DNA of 64,000 nt. Source: JASHPR01 sp963815375. GTDB taxonomy: Bacteria; Actinomycetota; Actinomycetes; Streptosporangiales; Streptosporangiaceae. The notes under the pieces are model-generated. The model worked only from the letters and a program-made list of their open reading frames with translations, was not told the DNA's origin and did not search any database. The stretch is taken from assembly GCA_963815375.1 (NCBI GenBank), contig CAWFGX010000001.1, forward strand, positions 682,001-746,000, in the 5' to 3' direction. Positions 53,794-62,494 of the stretch are shown here, in pieces (the first letter of the stretch is position 1; the number at the start of each line of letters is the position of its first letter). The translations under genes and the position numbers were made by a program.

Positions 53794-55534
53794 CCGGCTC
53801 CTCCGGCATGACATAACGGCCGCCGCGCAGCAGCGACGCCAGGCCGGCCAGGACCGCCAGCCCGGCGGACACTAGGAACACCACGGCCAGGCCGTGATGC
53901 ACGGGGCCGGAGATCAGTCCCGGGAAGAACGCCCTGCCGGTGAGGACCCGCTGCGACGCGGCCGGAAGACGGGATAGCACGCCAGCGGCCGACAGCAGGT
54001 GCTGCACTGGGTTCACCCCGAGCACCGAGGCGAACAGAGACGACACTGGCGGCAGCGAGCTGATCTGCGCGGCGGCGGCGTGCGGCACCCCGTGCGCTTG
54101 CAGGCCGCTGGACAGAGTTCGCGGCAGGGTCCCCGCCAGGCCCGCGATCATGAGCGAGAAGAACACCCCGATCGACAGCGCAGTGCCGGAGTTCTGGAAC
54201 GTCGACCGCATCCCCGACGCCGCGCCGCGGTGCCTGGCGGGGACGCTGCCCATGATCGAGGACGAGTTCGGTGACGCGAACATCCCGCTGCCGATCCCGT
54301 TCACGGCGATGAGCAGCGCGAACGCCCAGTAAGGGAAGTCGATGGGCAGCAGCATCAGCCCGATGAAGCTGGCGGCGAACACCGCCATTCCGCCGGTGGC
54401 GATCCCCCGGGAGCCGAACTTGTCGGACAGGATGCCCGACGTGGGACCCGATATCAGGAACCCGGCTGTCAGCGGCAGCAGGAAGATGCCGGCCCACAGC
54501 GGGGTCTGGCTGTAGTCATAGCCGTGCAGCGGCAGCCAGATCCCCTGCAGCCAGATGATCAGCATGAACTGCAGCCCGCCCCGGGCGATCGCGGTCAGCA
54601 GGCCCGCGATGCTGCCAGCTGTGAACGCCCGGATGCGGAACAGTGCCAGCTGGAACATCGGCTCGGCGATCTTACTTTCGATCACACAGAACGCGGCGAG
54701 CAGTGCCACCCCGGCTGCGAGCAGCCACACGACTGTGGGGTTCGTCCACCCCATGCTGTGGTGACCGTACGGCTGGATCGCGAACGTAATGGCCACAAGG
54801 ACCCCGCCCAGGCCGAGGGCGAACGTGATGTTGCCCCACCAGTCGATGCGGCCGCGGTGCCGCTCGCCGTTGTCGCGCAGCCGCAGGTACGCCCACAGCG
54901 TCCCGAACAGACCGACCGGCACGTTCACCCAGAACACGGCTCGCCAGTCCCACGCGGCCAGCAGGCCGCCCGCGACCAGGCCGACGAACTGGCCGGCCAG
55001 GCCAGCTATCTGGTTGGTGCCCAGCGCCATGCCGCGCTGGGTCGACGGGAACGCGTCGGTGAGGATAGCCGCGGAGTTGGCCATGAGCATGGACCCGCCG
55101 ACTGCCTGCAGCAGGCGCCAGCCAATCAGCCACAGTGCGCCGTGACCGCCCTGGAACGGGTCGAACGACAGCAGCACCGACGCCGCCGTGAATACCACGA
55201 AGCCGAAGTTGTAGGTCTTGACCCGGCCATACATGTCGCCGAGCCGGCCAAGGCTGACCACGAGCACCGCCTGCACCAGCCGGTAGCCCATGATCATCCA
55301 GAGCAGGTAAAAGATGTTGCCTGGCGCCAGCGGATCCAGGTGAATGCCCCGGAAGATCGCTGGCAGCGCGATGATCACGATCGAACCGTCGAGTGTCGCC
55401 ATGAACATCGCGGCGGTGGTGTTCGCGAGCGCCACCCACTTGTAGCGCTCGTCGGCCCCGGGACGCCTCGGAGTTGCCGCCGTCGCGCCCCGCGTCACCT
55501 GACCGTTGTCCTCCGGGTCTCCTGCCCGCCGCAT
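53747..55534 (-). CDS. MFS transporter, DHA2-like 14-helix drug exporter
   Basis: 595 residues with about 14 hydrophobic helices, starting TTAAMFMATLDGSIVIIALPAIF, as in EmrB/QacA-type proton antiporters. ATG 55534 overlaps the MarR stop by one base, so MarR and exporter are one operon and drug-inducible efflux is likely. Confidence 0.9.
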   Translation of the reverse strand: MRRAGDPEDNGQVTRGATAATPRRPGADERYKWVALANTTAAMFMATLDGSIVIIALPAIFRGIHLDPLAPGNIFYLLWMIMGYRLVQAVLVVSLGRLGDMYGRVKTYNFGFVVFTAASVLLSFDPFQGGHGALWLIGWRLLQAVGGSMLMANSAAILTDAFPSTQRGMALGTNQIAGLAGQFVGLVAGGLLAAWDWRAVFWVNVPVGLFGTLWAYLRLRDNGERHRGRIDWWGNITFALGLGGVLVAITFAIQPYGHHSMGWTNPTVVWLLAAGVALLAAFCVIESKIAEPMFQLALFRIRAFTAGSIAGLLTAIARGGLQFMLIIWLQGIWLPLHGYDYSQTPLWAGIFLLPLTAGFLISGPTSGILSDKFGSRGIATGGMAVFAASFIGLMLLPIDFPYWAFALLIAVNGIGSGMFASPNSSSIMGSVPARHRGAASGMRSTFQNSGTALSIGVFFSLMIAGLAGTLPRTLSSGLQAHGVPHAAAAQISSLPPVSSLFASVLGVNPVQHLLSAAGVLSRLPAASQRVLTGRAFFPGLISGPVHHGLAVVFLVSAGLAVLAGLASLLRGGRYVMPEEPVKADDSARAGTARTR

Positions 55535-55968
55535 CAGATGCTCTCCGCCAGCCGCTGAATCAGCGGCGCGGCTGCCCTGAGCTGCTCAAGCTCCTCGGGC
55601 GTGAAGTCGGCCGACAGGGCCTTGGCCAGCCGCTCTGCCGTCGCGTTGCGCTTGTCCTGCAGCTCCCGGCACCCGGCCTCGGTCAGGGACATCACTACCC
55701 GTCTGCCGTCGTCAGGGTCCGAATGCCGCGCGACCAGCCCCCGCGCCTCCAGCCCGGCCAGAGTCGCGCCCATCCCCTGCGGGCTGATCTGCTCCCGCCG
55801 GGCCAGGGCGCTCGGCGTTGCCGGGCCGCCTCGGTCCAGCCGCGCCAGCGCCGAGCGCTCCGGCAGCGAAAGTCCCTCCACTCGCATCTGGCGCAGCCGC
55901 CAGCGCATCAGCCCGATGCTCGCGTGCAGTGCCCCGGCAATCTCGCCGACACCAGGATCCTGGGCCAT
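55534..55968 (-). CDS. MarR-family regulator
   Basis: 144 residues with the MarR winged helix (LARREQISPQGMGATLAGLEARGLVARHSDPDDGRRVVMSLT). It should repress itself and the MFS exporter from the palindrome at 55973-56002, just five bases from its start codon. Confidence 0.92.
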   Translation of the reverse strand: MAQDPGVGEIAGALHASIGLMRWRLRQMRVEGLSLPERSALARLDRGGPATPSALARREQISPQGMGATLAGLEARGLVARHSDPDDGRRVVMSLTEAGCRELQDKRNATAERLAKALSADFTPEELEQLRAAAPLIQRLAESI

Positions 55969-55972
55969 GACA

Positions 55973-56002
55973 GCAAACCTAGGTTGGTAAACCTAGGTTT
56001 GC
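55973..56002 (-). promoter_or_regulatory. perfect bipartite MarR operator with embedded promoter
   Basis: Perfect inverted repeat with 13-base arms GCAAACCTAGGTT and a 4-base spacer; each arm itself holds the palindrome AACCTAGGTT, so two dimer sites are possible. On the minus strand TTGCAA and TAGGTT, 17 bases apart, can act as -35/-10, leaving almost no leader before ATG 55968. Confidence 0.75.
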
Positions 56003-56025
56003 AAATGCCGCGGGTCGCCCGGCTG

Positions 56026-56670
56026 TCAGCCCGATCTGGCGAGCAGCGGTGTGATCGCGTCGATGTCTGTGAGCATCGCGTCACCCGAGAACCGCATGGC
56101 CTCAAGTACCCGCTGCATGGCCGGCTGATCGCGCCCGCCGCAAGCGTCGGTTATGACCACCGGGATCAGCCCGAGGTCCGCGGCATGCCACACCGTTGGT
56201 GCGATACCAACTTCGAGCGCGACGCCGCAGACCGCGAACGAGCAGATTCCGAGGTCGCGCAGGGCCATCTCCAGCGGCGTGCCCGCGAACGCGGACATGG
56301 CGATCTTGTCGAAGACCGCTTCGTCTGGTCCAGGCGAAAGGTCGGGAGAGATCCGGAATCCTGGGCTGTCCCGCAGGAACCACGAGTCGACCTGCTCCGG
56401 GTCCTCCGTTTTCTGCCATGCCATTGCCGTCCGCAGCTGCGTGACCCCCATGAGCTTGCGTGGCAGGGACATGTGCCTGGTAAAGAACACCGGATACCCG
56501 CCCGCCCTGGCGGCGGTCAGCACTCGCGCAACCCGGCTGACGGCCTCGGCTCCGTCGGGAAGCTGCTGGAGCACGCCAGCCTGCATGTCATAGACGACGA
56601 CGGCCATCGTCGCCGGATCACAAATGTCGGCGAGCGCTCCTGGTATGCGCAGGCTTCCTCGTGTCCGCAC
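56026..56670 (-). CDS. isochorismatase-like hydrolase without nucleophilic Cys
   Basis: 214 residues. The Asp (VVYDMQAG) and Lys (FDKIAMSAFAGTPLE) are present, but the usual Cys is replaced in GVALEVGIAPTVWHAADLG, as in true isochorismatases that do not use a thiol. GTG 56670 has GGAGG at six-base spacing. Substrate unknown. Confidence 0.82.
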   Translation of the reverse strand: MRTRGSLRIPGALADICDPATMAVVVYDMQAGVLQQLPDGAEAVSRVARVLTAARAGGYPVFFTRHMSLPRKLMGVTQLRTAMAWQKTEDPEQVDSWFLRDSPGFRISPDLSPGPDEAVFDKIAMSAFAGTPLEMALRDLGICSFAVCGVALEVGIAPTVWHAADLGLIPVVITDACGGRDQPAMQRVLEAMRFSGDAMLTDIDAITPLLARSG

Positions 56671-56741
56671 CAGCTGCCTCCGGTCCCCTCGACCAGCTCA
56701 GGGGCGGGTCTCACGGTTGTGTCTACCCCGTCACCGGCTTG

Positions 56742-57728
56742 TCACGAGCCAGCCGTTGCCAGCGGTGCACTGACTGGCGTGGTGCGGAAGGTCCGGCGGT
56801 ACTCCGCCGGGCTGGTGTTCAGCATTTCCCGGAAACGCAGGCGCATCGCGGTCGGGGTGCCGAATCCGGCGCTCCCGGCGACCTGGTCCACGGCCAGGTC
56901 GGTGGTCTCCAGGAGTTGCTGCGCCAGGGCGATCCGCTGGGTGAGCAGCCACTGGTGCGGCGTGGTACCGGTGACCTGGCGGAACTGCCGGGTGAAGTGC
57001 CGCGGGCTGAGGGAGCAGCGGGCGGCGAGAACGGTGACCGGGAGGGGCTGGGCCAGCCGCTGCAGGGCCCAGTCCATTGTCGCGGCGAGCTGGCCGCCGT
57101 CCCCGGTCCTGGTCACCGGCGTCTCCACGTACTGGGCCTGTCCGCCGTTGCGGTGCGGTGGCGCGACCATTCTTCTGGCCACGGTGTTGGCGATGGCGGC
57201 GCCGTAGTCGGAGCGCAGGATGTGCAGGGCCAGGTCGGCTGCTGCGGAGTTGCCTGCTGAGGTGAGCACCTGGCCATCGTCCACATACAGGACCGCGGTG
57301 TTGAGCTTGACCTGAGGAAACCGGGCGCGGAACTCCTCAGCGTGCGTCCACAGAGTGGTAGCGGGCCTTCCGTCCAGAATTCCTGCCTCGGCCAGGATGT
57401 ACGCGCCGGTACAGAACGACACCATCCGGGCGCCCCGCTGGTAGGCATTCCTCAGGGCAGCCAGCAGCTCCGGCGCCGGCTCGCGACGGCCGCGGCCCGG
57501 GATGATCACTGTGTCCGCCCGGGACAGGGCACTCATGTCGTGCTCGGCCTCTACCCGCAGCGCGCCGATGCGGATAGGGCAGGGATCGCCGGTGCAGGCC
57601 CGGTAGCTGTACCAGGGAACGCCGAGCTCCCAGGGAGCGCCGAACAGGTCGCCCGCTATGGCCACACCGATCGACGTCATCCCGTCTGACAGCACGCAGG
57701 CCACGCGGTGACGCCTGGGAGCTGGCAT
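56742..57728 (-). CDS. GlxA-type transcriptional regulator (DJ-1/PfpI plus AraC)
   Basis: 328 residues: N-terminal DJ-1/PfpI-like domain (VIIPGRG, VSFCTGAYILAEAGILDGRPATTLW) and a C-terminal double AraC helix-turn-helix (LAARCSLSPRHFTRQFRQVTGTTPHQWL, VDQVAGSAGFGTPTAMRLRFREMLNTSPAEYRR). The Cys in SFCTGA is the usual active or sensor residue. Divergent from a membrane protein gene, which it may control. Confidence 0.9.
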   Translation of the reverse strand: MPAPRRHRVACVLSDGMTSIGVAIAGDLFGAPWELGVPWYSYRACTGDPCPIRIGALRVEAEHDMSALSRADTVIIPGRGRREPAPELLAALRNAYQRGARMVSFCTGAYILAEAGILDGRPATTLWTHAEEFRARFPQVKLNTAVLYVDDGQVLTSAGNSAAADLALHILRSDYGAAIANTVARRMVAPPHRNGGQAQYVETPVTRTGDGGQLAATMDWALQRLAQPLPVTVLAARCSLSPRHFTRQFRQVTGTTPHQWLLTQRIALAQQLLETTDLAVDQVAGSAGFGTPTAMRLRFREMLNTSPAEYRRTFRTTPVSAPLATAGS

Positions 57729-57864
57729 GCCTCAATTCTGCCGGCCAACCGGTCCCCGGACAACGTCTGTTTTCTTTTGGTTGCTGTCGTCCTGGCCACT
57801 GGCTAGCGGCACCCGCGGGGGGCACGCTCGACATGCCAGGACCGAGAGCAGGAGGAGCAGCACT

Positions 57865-58587
57865 ATGACGATCCGGGCGCAGGGCCGGACCAGACAGGCC
57901 AGGGCCGGGCACCGGGCGGCGCTGAGCGTACCCGTCCTAGCGGGGGCCGGGTACGTGGTGGCCTGGATCGCCAGCCTGTCTGTGGGCGCCCCAAATCTCA
58001 GCGTGAACGCCTCCGGCAGCCAGGTCGTCGCGGGTTTCGCCGGGCATGGCGGGCCAGCCATGGCCATGTTCGTGCTCGCTGAAGGAGTCGCCGCTATCGC
58101 CCTGGCTGCAGTGGTAGCAGCAGTGGCGCAGGGAACGCGAGAGCGCGAGGCGGGCAGGAAAGCCCGGCTGGCCGGCCAGCTGGGCCTGGGCTTCGGGCTC
58201 GCGGCGGCGGCGGTCTCGTGGCTCGAACTTGGCCTCGGCGCCTGGCTGATCAGCGCGCTGGTGCCGCAGCGGCGATCCGGAACGGCCGGAGCCGTAAACC
58301 AGGCGCTGACGCAGATCGACGGGGCAAAAATGCTCCTGCTGGCTGCGATGGCGGTGTCCCTGTCCTGCGTGGCGCTGACGTCGCCGGCGCTGCCCCGGTG
58401 GCTGGCGCCGCTGGGGTTCGTGCTGGCAGTGGCGCTGGTGGTATCTGGCCTGGATTATCTGCTGCTCAATCCGGGCCTTTCGGATTCGGCGGCTGTGTCC
58501 TTGATCTTGCTGCTCGCGTTCGTCGGCGCAACCGGCGTGACCGTCGGCCTGCGTGCTGCCCGGGCCGGGGGCGCTAGAACTGATTAG
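57865..58587 (+). CDS. hypothetical six-helix membrane protein
   Basis: About 240 residues with six hydrophobic segments (AALSVPVLAGAGYVVAWIAS, GPAMAMFVLAEGVAAIAL, MLLLAAMAVSLSCVAL). ATG 57865 follows GGAGGAGCAGCACT; a longer frame from 57727 adds unrelated residues. Family not recognised. Convergent with the TetR gene, overlapping 14 bases. Confidence 0.75.
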   Translation: MTIRAQGRTRQARAGHRAALSVPVLAGAGYVVAWIASLSVGAPNLSVNASGSQVVAGFAGHGGPAMAMFVLAEGVAAIALAAVVAAVAQGTREREAGRKARLAGQLGLGFGLAAAAVSWLELGLGAWLISALVPQRRSGTAGAVNQALTQIDGAKMLLLAAMAVSLSCVALTSPALPRWLAPLGFVLAVALVVSGLDYLLLNPGLSDSAAVSLILLLAFVGATGVTVGLRAARAGGARTD

Positions 58588-59406
58588 GCCTGTGCAGCAG
58601 GCCGGACAGGACGCGGGTCAGTGCCCGGTCAAACGCGGGCTCCAGAGGCGCGTAATCGCCGGTGGCTGGCCGGCTGGCCAGCGCCGCGGCAAGGTGCGGA
58701 TACTTACCCGTGGCTACCACCTCTATCAGGTAGGCGGCCACCTGTGGCATCCACGTGTCGATGTCCCGGCCCGCCTGCTGCTGCTGGGCCTCCAGCCGCG
58801 CGAACGTCGTGATCATGCCGGAGTACAGCCCGAACAGCTCGAGCTTGGCGCTGCCGCTCAGATCGGTTCCATCGAGGATCGCCATCACCCGATCCATATA
58901 CATGAGCATTCCTGGCCCGGGAAGCACGCCCGAGGGCATGTCGACAATCCACGGGTGCCTGCGGAAAGCGCCTAGCGTCCGGCGGGCCAGCGCGAGCAGG
59001 TCGGCGACGGGGTCACCGGAACGGGAGCCGTCACCGAGATCCTCGCCGATGACCTGATCGGCCATGAGCTCCAGTAGTTCGCCGCGGGTCTTGACGTACC
59101 GGTAGAGCGACGCGGGGCCAGTGCCGACAGCCGCAGCGACCGCCCGCATCGTCACCGCGGAAAGACCGCCGGAGTCCGCCAGCGCCACAGCCGCCTGGGC
59201 GATCTCAGCAGCACTGTGCTCAGGGACTGGGCCGCGCCCCGACCGTACCGGGCGCTGCCAGATGCTGTGCCACTGATCACGGGGCCCCTGATCACGGGGC
59301 CCCTGACCACGGGCCCCCTGGCCACGGTGCTCCTGACCACGGTGCTCCTGGCCACGGTGCTCCTGGCCACGGTGCCCTGGTCACCGGCTGTCGGCTGCTG
59401 CGTCAT
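58574..59406 (-). pseudogene. TetR/AcrR-family regulator, frameshifted in its N-terminal repeat
   Basis: The helix-turn-helix and ligand domain (RPVRSGRGPVPEHSAAEIAQ, MRAVAAAVGTGPASLYRYV) are intact and in one frame down to 58574, but that frame has no start codon upstream. ATG 59406 (MTQQPTAGD) enters a 15-base repeat array whose first unit has 14 bases. Restoring one A makes a single frame with Q-E-H-R-G repeats. Either a real frameshift, repeat-length phase switching or a sequencing error; internal GTG 59188 would drop part of the DNA-binding domain. It probably regulated the DrrAB-type exporter divergent to it. Confidence 0.7.
59276..59379 (-). repeat. 15-base minisatellite inside the TetR gene
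   Basis: Seven tandem units, minus-strand consensus CAGGAGCACCGTGGC in the first four and CAGGGGCCCCGTGAT in the last ones; six units of 15 bases (59276-59365) and one of 14 (59366-59379), encoding QEHRG/QGPRD. Confidence 0.85.
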
Positions 59407-59451
59407 TGCGAACACGGTAGCCAGTCAGCCGGCACCCGGTGCCCCGCTCAA

Positions 59452-59497
59452 ATTGCGAACATCGTATGCATTAAGCTAGCCTCGCAAATAGCGAACG
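59452..59497. promoter_or_regulatory. TetR operator-like elements before the exporter operon
   Basis: ATTGCGAACA at 59452-59461, with another copy at 59405-59414, and ATAGCGAACG at 59488-59497; the last overlaps TCGCAAATAGCGA (59482-59494), an inverted repeat. They lie between the divergent TetR and ABC genes. Confidence 0.45.
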
Positions 59498-59521
59498 CCG
59501 ATCGCACTATCAGGAGAGAGC

Positions 59522-60475
59522 ATGAACGCTGTCGAGGTGGCTGGCCTGACGAAGTCGTTCGGCGCCGTGCGGGCGCTGGACGGCTTCGACCTCACCGTGC
59601 CCGAAGGGACCATCTGCGCGCTGCTCGGACCGAACGGGGCCGGGAAGACCACCGCGATCCGGATCCTGGCCACGCTCGTTCGCCCGGATGGCGGAGTGGC
59701 CCGCGTAGCCGGCCACGATGTCGCCACAGAACCAGCGATGGTACGGCGCTGTGTCGCCCTGGCGGGCCAGCATGCGGGGGTCGACGACGACCTGACCGGC
59801 CGGGAGAACCTGCTGATCATCGGGCTCATGCACCACCTGGGCCGGCGAGGAGCCCGCCGCCGTGCCGACACCCTCCTGGCGCAGTACGGTCTCGCCGACG
59901 CGGCAGGCCGCCTGGTCAGGACCTGGTCTGGCGGGATGCGGCGTCGGCTCGACCTGCTGGCGAGCCTCGTGGTCACCCCGGCGGTCCTGTTCCTGGACGA
60001 GCCGACCACAGGCGTTGACCCGCGCAGCCGGGCGGAGATCTGGTCGGCTGTCCGGGCACTGGCCGATGACGGCACCACAATCTTGCTCGCCACCCAGTAC
60101 CTGGACGAGGCCGATCAGCTCGCCGACGACATTGTGATCATCGACAAGGGCCGGACGGCCGCTCATGGCACTCCAGACGCGCTCAAGGACACGATCGGGG
60201 CCCGGATCGACATCGTCGTCGAACGAGCCTCTGACCTGGCCGCGGCGGCCGCCACGGTCGCCGCGTGGGCGCTGCGGCCGCCTGACATCGAACCTGAGCA
60301 GCGGCGCCTCACGATGCCGGTCGCCGCGGGCGCGGTCACGCTCCCGGAACTCGTCAGGCACCTGGACGCGGCCGGCGTGCGCGCCGAGGACGTCAGCGTC
60401 CGGCGGCCAACACTCGACGAGGTCTTCCTCGACCGGACCAGCAGTAACCAGATAGCGAAGGAGGCGGCGGCATGA
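59522..60475 (+). CDS. DrrA-type drug-exporter ATPase
   Basis: 317 residues: Walker A GPNGAGKTT, signature-like WSGGMRRRLD, Walker B LFLDEPTTGVDP, H-loop in LLATQYLDEADQLAD, and the C-terminal RRPTLDEVFLDRT typical of daunorubicin-resistance ATPases. ATG 59522 has AGGAGAGAG. Overlaps the permease gene by four bases. Confidence 0.92.
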   Translation: MNAVEVAGLTKSFGAVRALDGFDLTVPEGTICALLGPNGAGKTTAIRILATLVRPDGGVARVAGHDVATEPAMVRRCVALAGQHAGVDDDLTGRENLLIIGLMHHLGRRGARRRADTLLAQYGLADAAGRLVRTWSGGMRRRLDLLASLVVTPAVLFLDEPTTGVDPRSRAEIWSAVRALADDGTTILLATQYLDEADQLADDIVIIDKGRTAAHGTPDALKDTIGARIDIVVERASDLAAAAATVAAWALRPPDIEPEQRRLTMPVAAGAVTLPELVRHLDAAGVRAEDVSVRRPTLDEVFLDRTSSNQIAKEAAA

Positions 60476-61302
60476 CCATCGAGCAGGGGACGCAGGCGCG
60501 CGCGGGGACTGCGACCGGAGCCTGGTGGGCAGTGTCCGACGCGCTCGCAGCGGCCGAGCGGGTGCTGACCAAGCTCCGCCACGACCAGACAGCGCTGGGC
60601 CTGACGATCGGCGCGCCGGTCATCTTGGTACTGGTCTTCGGCTACATCTTCGGCAGCGCGATCTCGGTGCCTGGCGGCGGCAGCTACCGCGCCTACCTGG
60701 TCCCGGGCCTGTTCGTCATGATCGCAGCCAACATCACTCCTTCGATGGTCGGGATGGCGCGCGACGCCGCCAGCGGCGTGGTCGAGCGGTTCCGGTCGCT
60801 GCCGATCGCCCGCGCTGCGGTGCCGGCTGGCCAGGCGGCGGCGACTGGCCTTTACGGCCTGGTGAGTTTCGTGCTGATGGCGCTGTGCGGGCTGGCCGTC
60901 GGCTGGCGGATCGAGCGCGGCGCCGGTGATGCCCTGGCAGCGCTCGGCCTGCTCGTCGCCTTCCAGATCGCCATGACCTGGCTGGGTCTCTACCTGGGCC
61001 TGCTGATCGGCCGCCCGGATGCCGCCGCCCAGGCGACGATCCTGCTGTTCCCGGTGACCGGGCTGTCGAACGTCTTCGTGCCGACCTCAGGCATGCCCCC
61101 CTGGCTCCGCGCGATCTCCGACTGGAACCCGGTCAGCGCCCTGTCCGCCGCGACCCGGCAGCTCTTCGGCAACCCGACAGCGCCCACGAACGGCAGCTGG
61201 CCGCTGGAACACCCGGTCGCCGCCTCACTGGCCTGGACCGCGCTGCTGCTGGCCGTCTTCGTCCCGCTGTGCACCGCCCTCTATGCCCGCGGCCGCGCCT
61301 GA
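60472..61302 (+). CDS. DrrB-type ABC-2 permease
   Basis: 276 residues, about six hydrophobic helices; GAPVILVLVFGYIFGSAI and MARDAASGVVERFRSLPIAR are the DrrB/ABC-2 signatures. ATG 60472 overlaps the ATPase stop. Convergent overlap of 22 bases with the TPR gene. Confidence 0.9.
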   Translation: MTIEQGTQARAGTATGAWWAVSDALAAAERVLTKLRHDQTALGLTIGAPVILVLVFGYIFGSAISVPGGGSYRAYLVPGLFVMIAANITPSMVGMARDAASGVVERFRSLPIARAAVPAGQAAATGLYGLVSFVLMALCGLAVGWRIERGAGDALAALGLLVAFQIAMTWLGLYLGLLIGRPDAAAQATILLFPVTGLSNVFVPTSGMPPWLRAISDWNPVSALSAATRQLFGNPTAPTNGSWPLEHPVAASLAWTALLLAVFVPLCTALYARGRA

Positions 61303-62490
61303 CGGTCGGCCGTGAGCGCGGCGAGGTGATCCCGGAGTTCCTGCACACGCGGGTGGTCCGCCCCGAGCAGCGCGGTCAACTGGCCGACCGCTGGCTGCAA
61401 CACAACGGCTGCCTCATCGAGCCGGCCGAGGTCCTGCAGGGCAACACCACGCCATGCCCTGGCGTAGAGCGTGGTCAGGTGCTCCGGGCCGACCTTCGCG
61501 GTCAGCCCGGCCACCACCGCGCGCAGCTCCGCCTCGGCATCCTTTGCTCGTCCCAGTTGCCGCAGTGCCAGCGCATGGTGATACCGGATGTTGCAGGTGT
61601 GCTGGTGACCCGGTCCCCGGAGTTTGCTCATCGCCGCGGTGAGCGCGGCGAGTTCCGGCTCGGCCTCGTCCGGGCGGCCGAGTTTGCGCAGTGTGACCGC
61701 GAGACGGGCCCGCGCAGACAGCGTTTCCCAGGCTTCCGAGCCGAATGCGGCGCTCAGAGCCGGAATCAGCCTGAGGTATTCCGCCTCGGCCTCGGCGGCC
61801 CGGTCCAGGCTGCGCAGCGTAAACGCCAGCTGGGACCGGGGCACGAGCGTTACACGGTGATCCGCGCCGTTGCGGGCTGTAAGGGCAGTAACCAGGGGAC
61901 GCAGGATCTTTTCTGCCTCGGATGACCGTCCGAGATCCTCCAGGATGGATGCCTGCCATCGGCGTGCCCGTTGCACGCCAGTGTCGTCGCCGAGAGCCGC
62001 CTGCCACAGGTCAGCGAGGTCGCGGAACTCCGCTTCAGCTTCGGCCAGCCTGCCAGCGTCCCGCAGCGCCGCAGCCCGCTGTTCCCGGGCGTGCAAGGTA
62101 TCCGGGTGTCCGCTGCCCAGCAGTCGCCCTGTCACGACGGCCACCGAGTTCCATGTGGTTTCGGCCTCCGCGAACCTGCCTGACTGCCAGAGGAGCCTGG
62201 CCTGCCAGGCCCTCGCCACAAGCGTGCGATCGTGACCCGTCCCCAGCGCGGCGGCCCGGGCGTCTGCGACCCTGCCGAACTCTGCAGCGGCCTCGGCCAG
62301 GCGGCCGAGCCGCTGCAGCGCGACCGCGTGCTGTTCCCTGGCGCGCACCGATGTTGGGTGCTCGACGCCATGCTTCCGCTTGCCGACCTTGGCTTCGCGC
62401 TGCCACCAGTCGGCAGCGTACTGCCAGTGCCAGGCGCTCCCAGCGCCGGTGCAGGTGCGCGAGCAGCCGGTCTCCAGCAGCGAATCTCAT
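61281..62490 (-). CDS. tetratricopeptide-repeat protein, probable frameshift near 62420
   Basis: At least eight TPR-like units of about 42 residues (LARRLGR-type ends, GxxHPxTLxAR). The repeat frame is open from about 62484 and reads YAADWWQREAKVGKRKHGVEHP upstream of GTG 62348, but lacks a good start. In the next frame ATG 62490 has GGGAGA at good spacing and reads MRFAAGDRLLAHLHRRWERL, a plausible N-terminus. A single-base change near 62420 would join them. Alternatively translation starts at 62348. It lies four bases after the esterase stop. Confidence 0.65.
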
Positions 62491-62494
62491 CGCT

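Noticed and set aside
54524..55558. 344-codon plus-strand frame
   Set aside because: Antisense to the 14-helix MFS exporter; low-complexity composition.
59276..59379. Could the 15-base array be a CRISPR?
   Set aside because: No spacers; units are contiguous and lie within a coding frame.
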